Assembly: GCF_035920365.1 (NCBI RefSeq)
Contig: NZ_CP109150.1
Location: forward strand, 1,550,001-1,614,000
Origin: Micromonospora sp. NBC_01740
GTDB lineage: Bacteria > Actinomycetota > Actinomycetes > Mycobacteriales > Micromonosporaceae
DNA: 64,000 nucleotides
Direction of reading: 5' to 3'
Below, piece after piece: positions 25,278-32,245 of this stretch (the first letter of the stretch is position 1; each line of letters opens with the position of its first letter). The position numbers and the translations under genes were made by a program. The notes under the pieces were generated by a model. The model was not told where the DNA came from. It did not search any database and saw only the letters and a program-made list of their open reading frames with translations.

Positions 25278-26037
25278 GCGGCAATCCGTTGGGCAGCATC
25301 GAGGCCAGGGCGTTGGCTCTGGCCTCGATGATCTTCATGCGTCCTTGATACTCCGCTGGTTCCCGGTGTGCGGCCTGGCTGGTGACCTGGCCGGGCCACT
25401 TGCGGTAGAGCAGACCGTATTCGCGGGTGAAGTAGCCTGGACTGACGGCGTTGGCGGCGAGTAGAAGGCCGGTGTCCTCGGAGGCCGGCAGAGCCATCCA
25501 GCCGCCCAGGGCGAAGACGAGATCCCGCCGCAGGCACAGCGTCGCCGGATGCACCGACGCCCGGTAGCCGTTGGCTTGCCAGAACGACAGGACCGAGCTG
25601 CGGTCGATGACCCCGCCGGCCGGGTCCTGGTCCCATCCGGCCGTCGACCCGTCGGGCAGTAGATCGAGTACCCGCGAGGTAGCCCAACCGATCTGCGGGT
25701 GTGTGTCGAACGCGGCGATGTCCCGGGCGAGCGCACCGGGGGTCAACTGGTCGTCGGCGTCCAGAACCTTGATGAGTTGCCCGGAAACCCGGGACAGGGC
25801 GAGGGTACGAGCCACACCAGGCCCACCGGGACGGCCGGTGCCGTGACTGATCCGAGAATCGTCGGGCAGCACGTCGACCAGGGCGCCGGTCTGGCCGTCC
25901 TCCTGGACGAGCCATTGCCAGTCCCAGCCGTCGGGCATCTCCTGCTTGGCCAACGACTCGTAGGCGCCAGCCAGGTACTCGATGCTGGGCGCGTGGACCG
26001 GGGTGATGACCGAGACGAGCTGCGTCAAGTTTTCCAC
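25261..26037 (-). CDS. family 2 glycosyltransferase
   Basis: 258 aa. The GT-A fold is indicated by VSVITPVHAPS at the N-terminus, WQWLVQEDGQ (first acidic motif), GPGVARTLALS and the DxD-type metal site VLDADDQL near residue 95, followed by a candidate acceptor-side motif ED (ASEDTGLLLA). No membrane segment. It overlaps the upstream GntR gene by 13 bp, so the two form one unit. The sugar and acceptor are unknown. GT2-GntR pairs are recurrent in AICEs, which suggests a function tied to the element, perhaps surface modification of the host. Confidence 0.85.
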   Translation of the reverse strand: MENLTQLVSVITPVHAPSIEYLAGAYESLAKQEMPDGWDWQWLVQEDGQTGALVDVLPDDSRISHGTGRPGGPGVARTLALSRVSGQLIKVLDADDQLTPGALARDIAAFDTHPQIGWATSRVLDLLPDGSTAGWDQDPAGGVIDRSSVLSFWQANGYRASVHPATLCLRRDLVFALGGWMALPASEDTGLLLAANAVSPGYFTREYGLLYRKWPGQVTSQAAHREPAEYQGRMKIIEARANALASMLPNGLPLTPPA

Positions 26038-26846
26038 CGTTGGAGTCTGTGGGAGTAGACAAGCTCGGTGCGGTCACCCGGCATCACCACGTCGGCAACC
26101 TCGACGACCCGGCCGGTGGTGTCGATGGAGGTCTTGCGTACGGTGAGTACGGAGACGCCCGGGTCGATGTCCAGCAACTCGGCCTCGTCGGGCGACGGCG
26201 GACGGGCACGGATTTCGTCGTCGATCCGGTCCAGCTCGATGCCGAGAGTGTAGAGCTGATGTTGCGTGCCGCCCGGCCACGGTTCCTTGCCCTCGTCGAG
26301 CAGGTCAGGGTTCGCGGCCACCAGGTCGTACGGCAGGTAGGAGTACGACACGGTAAGCGGCGCGTTCTCGTGGCGGGAGGACGTCCAGTAGACCCGGCGC
26401 AGCAGCGGCGTACCCGGTTCGACGCGCAGGGCCGCCGCCATCTCCTCGTCGGCGTTCACCCGGGAGTATTCGGCGTGGAACTTCAGATCATCGACTGTCA
26501 GGCCGGTGTCGTGCTCGGTGGCGCCGGTCTTCAGCCGCTCCGCCTCGTCGAGCAGGACCCGGTCCTTCTCCCACTGGTACCGCTCGGTGTTGCGACGGCG
26601 TACGCGTTGGCGGGGTGCCCGCACGTAGGTGCCGCGCCCCTGCTCCGCCCGGACCAGGCCCCATTCCCGGAGCTGCCGGATGGCGTTGCGCACGCTGGTG
26701 CGGGACAGGCCGGACGACTCGGCCAACTCAGTCTCGCTTGGCATCAGGATGCCCGGTGGCAGCTCCCCGCTCATGATCTTCGCCCGCAACTCCTCCGCGA
26801 GTTGCAGGTAACGAGGGCGCCAGTCCCGGCTATGCACACCGGTCAC
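26025..26846 (-). CDS. GntR/HutC-family regulator with UTRA domain
   Basis: 273 aa from GTG 26846, GGGGG four bases upstream. A winged-helix domain (about residues 10-75: YLQLAEELRAKIMSGELPPG, TSVRNAIRQLREWGLV, QGRGTYV) is followed by a UTRA ligand-binding domain (about 100-270: PGTPLLRRVYWTSS, SYSYLPYDLVAANPDLL, VLTVRKTSIDTTGRVVE). It resembles KorSA/StoR-type AICE regulators. A perfect 16-bp palindrome (26857-26872) in its leader suggests autoregulation. Confidence 0.9.
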   Translation of the reverse strand: MTGVHSRDWRPRYLQLAEELRAKIMSGELPPGILMPSETELAESSGLSRTSVRNAIRQLREWGLVRAEQGRGTYVRAPRQRVRRRNTERYQWEKDRVLLDEAERLKTGATEHDTGLTVDDLKFHAEYSRVNADEEMAAALRVEPGTPLLRRVYWTSSRHENAPLTVSYSYLPYDLVAANPDLLDEGKEPWPGGTQHQLYTLGIELDRIDDEIRARPPSPDEAELLDIDPGVSVLTVRKTSIDTTGRVVEVADVVMPGDRTELVYSHRLQRWKT

Positions 26847-26856
26847 CGTACCCCCT

Positions 26857-26872
26857 AGACGTTCCAACGTCT
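26857..26872. promoter_or_regulatory. palindromic operator in front of the UTRA-type GntR gene
   Basis: AGACGTT-CC-AACGTCT, perfect, ends 10 bases before the GTG start codon. The position suits autorepression. Confidence 0.6.
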
Positions 26873-26995
26873 GCCAGGTGGTCCCCCCAGCGGGCCGCTC
26901 GGGAACCGGAGGTATCGCTACCGCCGCTCGCGGTGACTGGCTGCGGCGAGGGCCGGGAGTACGAGGGCCGGCTACGCCCCGCCGGCTGTTGGTGT

Positions 26996-27340
26996 TCACC
27001 GCGACTCCCCCGCCCGTCCGTGTCGGCCAACCGGTGCCAGCATCGCTAGGCGGGCCTGCGTCAGCTCGTCAACGAGCCGATCCACCTGTGCCGGCGACAG
27101 GAGCACGGTCTGCGTGGCGCCGTAGCGGGTCGCGTCGAGCTTGACGGCCAGGTCCCGTCGCGCGAACCGGTCGACGAGCAGTTGAACGGTGACCCAGCCG
27201 GTCCGCTCCCGCCCGATGGTGGACGGCAATCCCCGGTGCATCGGGTCGTTCGGTCCGCAGCCCCGGCACCACATCGGGCACACGACCGGCACGATCGAGG
27301 ACAACGGCTGACGCTCCGTCATGGGTTCGCCTTCACTCAT
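26996..27340 (-). CDS. DUF6907-like small protein
   Basis: 114 aa, ATG overlapping the upstream gene by 8 bp. It contains VPVVCPMWCRGCGPNDPMHRG, resembling the CPxWC...H motif of DUF6907, then a C-terminal helix (SPAQVDRLVDELTQARL). The cysteines and histidine could bind zinc. Function unknown; such proteins accompany GntR genes in actinomycete elements. Confidence 0.7.
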   Translation of the reverse strand: MSEGEPMTERQPLSSIVPVVCPMWCRGCGPNDPMHRGLPSTIGRERTGWVTVQLLVDRFARRDLAVKLDATRYGATQTVLLSPAQVDRLVDELTQARLAMLAPVGRHGRAGESR

Positions 27341-27665
27341 CGTCGGCCCCCTGCTGGCCGCCAGCTTGCTTCAGAAGCCCGCGGAGATGCTCGACCAGCT
27401 GGGCAACCTGCGGCAACGGCAACTCCGCCCAGCCCATCCCGGCCCGGCACGTCGCGTGAACCGCGATCAAGGGCGCCGTGGCGTCGGCACCGATGAGGTA
27501 CGTGACGATGTGGCCGCTCGCTCGGGCGTCGCCGACCCGGTACATCGGTCCCCGATGGCGGCGGGCCATGTGCGCCATCAGCGGCGGCACCAGATGACCG
27601 CACCGATCCGGGGCACACCAGTCCGGGTGGCGTGTGGCGTCGGCCGGCTTGCTCGTGCGGCTCAC
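27333..27665 (-). CDS. DUF6907-like small protein
   Basis: 110 aa, GTG 27665 overlapping the upstream stop (GTGA). HPDWCAPDRCGHLVPP gives the cysteine/histidine cluster, and HMARRHRGPMYRVGDAR with a C-terminal LPLPQVAQLVEHLRGLL helix follows. It is a distant paralogue of the next gene. Part of a compact operon leading to the UTRA-type GntR and the glycosyltransferase. Confidence 0.68.
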   Translation of the reverse strand: MSRTSKPADATRHPDWCAPDRCGHLVPPLMAHMARRHRGPMYRVGDARASGHIVTYLIGADATAPLIAVHATCRAGMGWAELPLPQVAQLVEHLRGLLKQAGGQQGADDE

Positions 27666-27892
27666 TGCGGCCACCGCCCACCGTTGCCCCGGTACAGCTG
27701 CGCCCGCGTCATCGGTGGCGCGTAGCGCAGGGCGGGCAACTCCCGCGTCGGCCCAGAGGGCCACCGATGCGAGGGCGGCACAGAAGCCAGTCGGGGACGC
27801 GACAAAGCGTTGAAGCTGGCGGCCCGGGTCGACGGGCGCCACCAGGACCACCAGGACGAGAACCAGCGGCGCCGACGATGGGAGCCGGACAT
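27662..27892 (-). CDS. small tryptophan-rich basic hypothetical protein
   Basis: 76 aa, ATG 27892 with GGAGG four bases upstream. It starts MSGSHRRRRWFSSWWSWWRP and is basic throughout, ending RAQLYRGNGGRWPQ. GTGA coupling to the next gene supports it. Function unknown; the N-terminal W-rich segment could associate with membrane. Confidence 0.55.
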   Translation of the reverse strand: MSGSHRRRRWFSSWWSWWRPSTRAASFNALSRPRLASVPPSHRWPSGPTRELPALRYAPPMTRAQLYRGNGGRWPQ

Positions 27893-28214
27893 CGCACCTC
27901 CACAGGTAGGCGGGGACCGGTGGCCAGCCACGGGGGAATGCGGCCGGCCACCGGCCCGAATGAAGGCACGGCGCACCGTCCGACGCAGACGGGTCGGGTA
28001 TCGCCGAGCCAACTTGTACGCGCGGCTACCGCAACCGGTCCGACAGGACGCCGCGCATCAGTGCGACCAGGGCCGGCGCGAGACCACTCCTGACACGAAC
28101 CGTCATCCCGGCCGCACACTGGGAAACGTACCTACAAGTGGACGACTTGTCTATAGCTCGGAATGGCTTGAGCTGTTGTCACTTGGTAAGACAAGTGCCA
28201 GGTACCGTGTCGGA
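27893..28214. other. divergent promoter region between two AICE operons
   Basis: Carries promoters for the minus-strand DUF6907/GntR/GT2 unit and the plus-strand short GntR gene. Palindromes at 28133-28200 are described separately. An open plus frame from 27810 through this region is not a convincing gene start. Confidence 0.5.
28134..28200. promoter_or_regulatory. paired palindromes upstream of the short GntR gene
   Basis: ACAAGT-GGACG-ACTTGT (about 28134-28150) and CACTTG-GTAAGA-CAAGTG (about 28180-28200). The second repeats the ACTTG-N5/6-CAAGT pattern in the backbone-operon promoter (23697-23711), pointing to one regulator acting on both. Confidence 0.55.
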
Positions 28215-28607
28215 GTGCCTCCCTCGACGTACGGACAGCCCAAATACAGGGTCATCGCACAGAGGCTCCGCGAGTGGATTGAGGGGGGACAACTGCCGAC
28301 CGGTGCGCTGGTGCCGACAGAGAAAGCGCTCATGGCGGAGTTCCGAGCGAGCCGAGGCACCGTGCGGCAGGCGATCGCGCTGCTACGCGAGGAGGGGTAC
28401 CTCCAGACGGAGCGCGCTCGTGGGACCTACGTACGCCACCCGCGTGCAGCGAGCGCAGGCCGAGAGTGTTTTCAGGCGGTGCCAGCAGATGAAGAGCTGG
28501 CCGCGTTGCTCGGCCTCACGCCTGGAGAGTCGATCGTATGTCGTCAAACCGTGGTCGGGGCGGGAGAAGGCGACCTAGTTGTAATACGAAGGTACTCCAA
28601 GTCATAG
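28215..28607 (+). CDS. short GntR-family regulator lacking a full effector domain
   Basis: 130 aa, GTG 28215. A complete winged helix (KYRVIAQRLREWIEGGQLPTGALVP, RASRGTVRQAIALLREEGYL, ERARGTYVRHP) is followed by only about 55 residues (DEELAALLGLTPGESIVCRQTVV), the start of a UTRA-like domain. Full UTRA regulators have about 240 aa, so it is either a natural short form or truncated. Position between backbone and defence cargo and nearby palindromes suggest a KorSA-like control role. Confidence 0.8.
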   Translation: MPPSTYGQPKYRVIAQRLREWIEGGQLPTGALVPTEKALMAEFRASRGTVRQAIALLREEGYLQTERARGTYVRHPRAASAGRECFQAVPADEELAALLGLTPGESIVCRQTVVGAGEGDLVVIRRYSKS

Positions 28608-28653
28608 CGTCAGGTTCCAGGCGCTAGAGAGCGGGAGTTAGAGAGCGTACACT

Positions 28654-29544
28654 CTAGCCCAGATCGAAACTCTCTTGCAGGAGTTCGACCTCCGCCTCGC
28701 GCGCCTCAGTCGTCGACATAATTCGATACTCGCTTTCATCGAGTTTGACCTCAAGTCGAGCGGCCTCGGCGAAGAATCGTTCCGGGTCGAATATTCGAAG
28801 CCTCTTGTCCGGATCCCTGCTCTTCGCCAGCTGCCAGATTACAGGCGGACGGTCGCGACGAAAAGCCGCTACTGCGGCTTCGCGCGCTTCTGTGGGGGGC
28901 ATGAGACTGATCTCGATCGCACGCTTGACGCCCTCCAGCATTTCGTCTCGCGTGTACTGGCGGTGAGGCAGTTGCCCGGCTCGGGCGCGTCCGGGATGGA
29001 TGGTGTCCCAGGACGAGCGGGCGTTCTTGCGAGCCGCGCCGGGTGGATTGGAGCCAAAGCCGTCCAGGAACGAGTTCCAGAGCACGGGCCTGTACTGACG
29101 TAGCAACGCTCGCTCGCCAAGGACGATCCAAGCGTCGTCGAGCGGCAGGTAGCGAACCCTGAAATCCGACAAGCGGATATTCGAACCTGAGGACCGCTCA
29201 ACTTCCTGGATGCTCTTGGAGTGCTTAATAATTCTGTCCCAGAGCTTGCTTTCTTCATAATCGGGCGCATAGCCGTATCGACTGCTTCCCGCCTCAGCCT
29301 TGCCGACATAAAGTGGCACATGGGTATTCTTCAGTCGCTCATACAACGGAAAATTGCCTACCCAATATAGGGCGTACAGGCCGGCCCCTCGGAACTCGGG
29401 TAAGGGAAACGACTTGACCTCTTGCGAGTCGAGTTGCTCGCGCAAAGACCGGCCGATCTCGTCCGGGTCTAGAGGGTTGTAGCGCGGAGGAGTGGGGACC
29501 GAGGAGCGCTGGCGAGGTGGCACGGGATGACGATAGTGCATCAC
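28654..29544 (-). CDS. Eco29kI-family type II restriction endonuclease (GIY-YIG)
   Basis: 296 aa (GTG 29544; ATG 29541 equally possible). The GIY-YIG fold appears as FRGAGLYALYWVGNFPLYERL and PLYVGKAE, followed by the family helix SKLWDRIIKHSKSI, FRVRYLPL, catalytic Glu in IVLGERALLRQY, and LWNSFLDGFGSN...SSWDTIHPGR. This order is diagnostic for the Eco29kI family, whose founding member cuts CCGCGG. It is longer than Eco29kI (about 214 aa) because of a C-terminal extension. It is the last gene of the methyltransferase-vsr-endonuclease unit. Specificity is inferred, not seen. Confidence 0.88.
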   Translation of the reverse strand: MMHYRHPVPPRQRSSVPTPPRYNPLDPDEIGRSLREQLDSQEVKSFPLPEFRGAGLYALYWVGNFPLYERLKNTHVPLYVGKAEAGSSRYGYAPDYEESKLWDRIIKHSKSIQEVERSSGSNIRLSDFRVRYLPLDDAWIVLGERALLRQYRPVLWNSFLDGFGSNPPGAARKNARSSWDTIHPGRARAGQLPHRQYTRDEMLEGVKRAIEISLMPPTEAREAAVAAFRRDRPPVIWQLAKSRDPDKRLRIFDPERFFAEAARLEVKLDESEYRIMSTTEAREAEVELLQESFDLG

Positions 29545-29598
29545 GACGCTGGCGTCCGTCCATGCTCGACCGGGTTCGGGTGGCGTCGCGGTCGTAGA

Positions 29599-30375
29599 TC
29601 AGCCTGCCGCACTAGTAGTGGCTTGACGGAGCAAGTCGGCCACTCGCGCCGCTGCCTGAGTCACGTCCTCGTGTTCCCAGACGCGGACGACCTTCCAGCC
29701 AGCTAATGTGAGCAGGGCGTCGGTCTCGCTGTCTCGCTGCCGGTTGCCGATGACCTTTTGCATCCAAAAATCCTGATTCTTGGTCGCCGGACGGTAGTGT
29801 TCGGGGCAGCCGTGCCAGAAACATCCGTCGACGAAGACGGCGACGCGAGCCTTGGTAAAGGCGACATCGGCCGTCCGTCGAAGCGTGGGTAGGACCTTGT
29901 AGTTGACCCGGTAACGAAGACCCGTGGCGTGGAGTTTTGAGCGTAGCCTTCGCTCAGGCTTCGTATCCCGGCTCCGGTTCCCGCGCATCACCGCTCGAAC
30001 GGCGGGACTTGATGCCCAGGACTTGGCACGCGCAGCAGCCTTCGTCGGGCTGCTGATACCTGCGCTTCCATGCGCGATCGCCCATCCGGCTCGGAGGTTC
30101 TCAGCCCGGGTGTCATGCATAACCTCGCCCAAGTACCTCTCGCGTGTCGCCCCCGAGTCTGACCAACGAAGGTACGCACGAATTCTTCGAGTCTTGGCGT
30201 ACACCCGTAGGCAGACGGAAGCACGCGCAGGGCGCCCATCAGACAGGGTGATCTCTCGCGCCGCTCGACCGCCGGCCGCTTCGTCTTGCTCTGCGGCCCG
30301 CGTTCTCCGGTCCACACCTTGTGGACACCGCCAGGCGACGTCCGGTGGTGCTTGCTGGTTCCACGTTCTAGACAT
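29599..30375 (-). CDS. vsr: Vsr-type very-short-patch repair endonuclease with N-terminal extension
   Basis: 258 aa, ATG 30375, eight bases after the methyltransferase stop. The C-terminal half is the Vsr domain: MRGNRSRDTKPERRLRSKLH, GLRYRVNYKVLPTLRRTADVAF (catalytic Asp), VFVDGCFWHGCPEHY (zinc/His cluster), FWMQKVIGNRQRD, VVRVWEHED. Vsr nicks T:G mismatches produced by deamination of 5-methylcytosine, so it belongs with the adjacent C5-methyltransferase. The first about 120 residues are extra, with a strand-rich segment (REITLSDGRPARASVCLRVYAK) that may be a second DNA-binding domain. Confidence 0.9.
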   Translation of the reverse strand: MSRTWNQQAPPDVAWRCPQGVDRRTRAAEQDEAAGGRAAREITLSDGRPARASVCLRVYAKTRRIRAYLRWSDSGATRERYLGEVMHDTRAENLRAGWAIAHGSAGISSPTKAAARAKSWASSPAVRAVMRGNRSRDTKPERRLRSKLHATGLRYRVNYKVLPTLRRTADVAFTKARVAVFVDGCFWHGCPEHYRPATKNQDFWMQKVIGNRQRDSETDALLTLAGWKVVRVWEHEDVTQAAARVADLLRQATTSAAG

Positions 30376-30383
30376 CCGCAACG

Positions 30384-31670
30384 TTACCGGCTTCTCTGTT
30401 GGCCAGCCGCCCACTTCAGGGCGTCTGCGACTGCAGTAGCGAAGACTCGCCCAAGTTCGACGGGAACGGCGTTTCCCAGTTGCCTCATCTGTTCGCCACG
30501 AGGGCCAGCGAGCCGCCAACTATCGGGAAAAGTCATGACCCTGGCCGTCTCTCGAACAGTCATGTACCGGTGAGAGCCGTCATCCAACAGCATCACCGAC
30601 TCGCCACCAGGTACGCCATGAACGCCGGCCTTGACGGTCTTCGCTGGGCGGTCGAGGTAGTTCGGAGTGTGGCCAGCGTAGATGCGAGCGCCGGGCCACC
30701 CGATGTGGTGGACCCACATGCCAGACGGGTGTTCCGCCTTGTCCACGACATCCTTCGGAAGTGGCGGCTCGTGTGGTCTATCGGGGTTCCCGTAGAGGGC
30801 GTCTCGGAGCGTTCGCCACGGCAGCGTTTCATCGGCGATCGGCAAAGCGCTAGGCAGCGATTGCGCCACCGCGTCCCGAACGGAGCCACGTACCTCCGAG
30901 TGCCGTTCCCAATAGGATCCGTCTAGTTGACTCCTAATTAGCGCCTCACGTGAATGGCTCTTACGGGGCGCGAAGCGTTGGAGCCAATCCTCAGCTGTGA
31001 TGCCAAGGCTGGCCTTAAAGGCCACGATGATCACGCGGTTTCGCACCTGAGGCACCCCGTAATCGGCGGCGTTTACCTCTATGGGTACGACGACATAGCG
31101 CTCTTCGGAATCCTGAGGTATCTCTAGGTCGCGCTGGATCAACTGGGCATTATGCGTTTCCCAGCTCGCGTCTTTAGCGCGCTTCTCGAAGGGTAAAGAG
31201 AGTTCCCTAAGAATGTATTCAAAGTAGGGGCGAAATGATGTCCTAAGGAGCCCTCGGACGTTTTCGCAAATGATCGCGTTCGGTCGAGTCTGCTCCACTA
31301 CCCTAAAAAGTTGGGGAAACATGTTGCGGGTGTCTTCGTCGCCCTTGTGAACGCCACCGAGGCTGAACGGTTGGCAGGGAGGGCCACCCGCTACAACGTC
31401 AACCTTACCCGCGAGATACCCAAACTGGAATTCCCGAATATCACCTTGAATCAGTGGCCACTCGTCATTCAGGGCCAGGGGGATATGATCTTCGCTCTTT
31501 CGCTTAACGGCGCCGTTCTTCAGGAGGGTCTCGCATGCCCGCGGCGCAAACTCATTCATCACTAGGTGACGAAAGCCCGCTCTGTGCATCGCTAGCGCGA
31601 GGCCCCCGCCACCCGAGAAGAGTTCAATGCTGGTGCCGACCTCGGTCAGCGGTTCGTTCTGGTCCTCCAC
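30384..31670 (-). CDS. DNA (cytosine-5) methyltransferase
   Basis: 428 aa from GTG 31670; the start is uncertain (TTG 31676 is also in frame). C5-MTase motifs in order: I SIELFSGGGGLALAMHRAGF, IV GGPPCQPFSLGG with catalytic Cys, VI ICENVRGLL, VIII GVPQVRNRVIIVAF, a variable target-recognition region (about 270-350), IX near YMTVRETARVMTFPDSW, and X QLGNAVPVELGRVFATAV. Paired with an Eco29kI-like nuclease and a Vsr protein, it probably methylates the nuclease site, predicted CCGCGG. One CCGCGG lies 13 bp upstream of the start. Confidence 0.92.
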   Translation of the reverse strand: MEDQNEPLTEVGTSIELFSGGGGLALAMHRAGFRHLVMNEFAPRACETLLKNGAVKRKSEDHIPLALNDEWPLIQGDIREFQFGYLAGKVDVVAGGPPCQPFSLGGVHKGDEDTRNMFPQLFRVVEQTRPNAIICENVRGLLRTSFRPYFEYILRELSLPFEKRAKDASWETHNAQLIQRDLEIPQDSEERYVVVPIEVNAADYGVPQVRNRVIIVAFKASLGITAEDWLQRFAPRKSHSREALIRSQLDGSYWERHSEVRGSVRDAVAQSLPSALPIADETLPWRTLRDALYGNPDRPHEPPLPKDVVDKAEHPSGMWVHHIGWPGARIYAGHTPNYLDRPAKTVKAGVHGVPGGESVMLLDDGSHRYMTVRETARVMTFPDSWRLAGPRGEQMRQLGNAVPVELGRVFATAVADALKWAAGQQRSR

Positions 31671-31865
31671 CCTCAAACCATACCGCGGAGAAGTCGATCG
31701 TGGTAGTGCGACACGCCATACCTGTCCGTGCGCGGGTGCCAACACAGCCGGCGACGGGCGGTGTGGACCGCAAGCCTGCCGCGCCGCTCGATCGCGCCTC
31801 GGAAATGACGTCGGGAGGGACTGGAAGCCTGGCAACCACACCGGATCCGAGTAGCGAGGAGGCCG

Positions 31866-31979
31866 GTGCGGAGATGGCCCTGGATGCTTGTGGCGCTCGT
31901 GGCGACCGTCTGGGTCGGCCTCGTTGCTGATCTAGCTCCGTGGGCGGTGCGGAAGCAGTTGGAGGGCAGACCGGGGTGA
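31866..31979 (+). CDS. possible 37-residue membrane protein or gene remnant
   Basis: GTG start three bases after GAGGAGG. The peptide begins MRRWPWMLVALVATVWVGLV and ends in a basic tail; one membrane segment is evident. It could be a real small protein or a fragment left by a deletion. Weak support. Confidence 0.3.
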   Translation: MRRWPWMLVALVATVWVGLVADLAPWAVRKQLEGRPG

Positions 31980-32003
31980 GACGGCTCCGAAGGCCGTTGC
32001 GCG

Positions 32004-32144
32004 ATGTGGTCTTTGAGGCTCAGCGCCGGCGAGGAGATCGGGCTGTCGCGGGTACTGGCCGGACCGCGTCGTGACGAGCTGCTGCGGCAGTGGCGCGACT
32101 ACCGGGCCGAGATGAACATTCCCGGCGTCCGCCTCAGAAGCTAG
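32004..32144 (+). CDS. possible 46-residue protein or gene remnant
   Basis: ATG start, no clear RBS. The sequence (LSAGEEIGLSRVLAGPRRDE...RQWRDYRAEMN) has balanced, protein-like composition. It lies downstream of the small membrane frame in a different reading frame. Probably a remnant; weak support. Confidence 0.25.
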   Translation: MWSLRLSAGEEIGLSRVLAGPRRDELLRQWRDYRAEMNIPGVRLRS

Positions 32145-32245
32145 AGACGGTGGGGCCGAGTTTTATTGGGCCGCAAGGAGCCACGGAGTGGCGTGGGTGA
32201 CCCGTGCGGAGGGGCGCGTCCGGTGGGCTTCGGAAGCTATACAGG

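Larger units (their letters stand above)
31671..32245. other. 575-bp region between the two defence modules
   Basis: Contains the methyltransferase promoter (minus strand), a CCGCGG site at 31683-31688, two tiny plus-strand frames (31866 and 32004, listed separately) and no other recognised feature. Confidence 0.45.
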
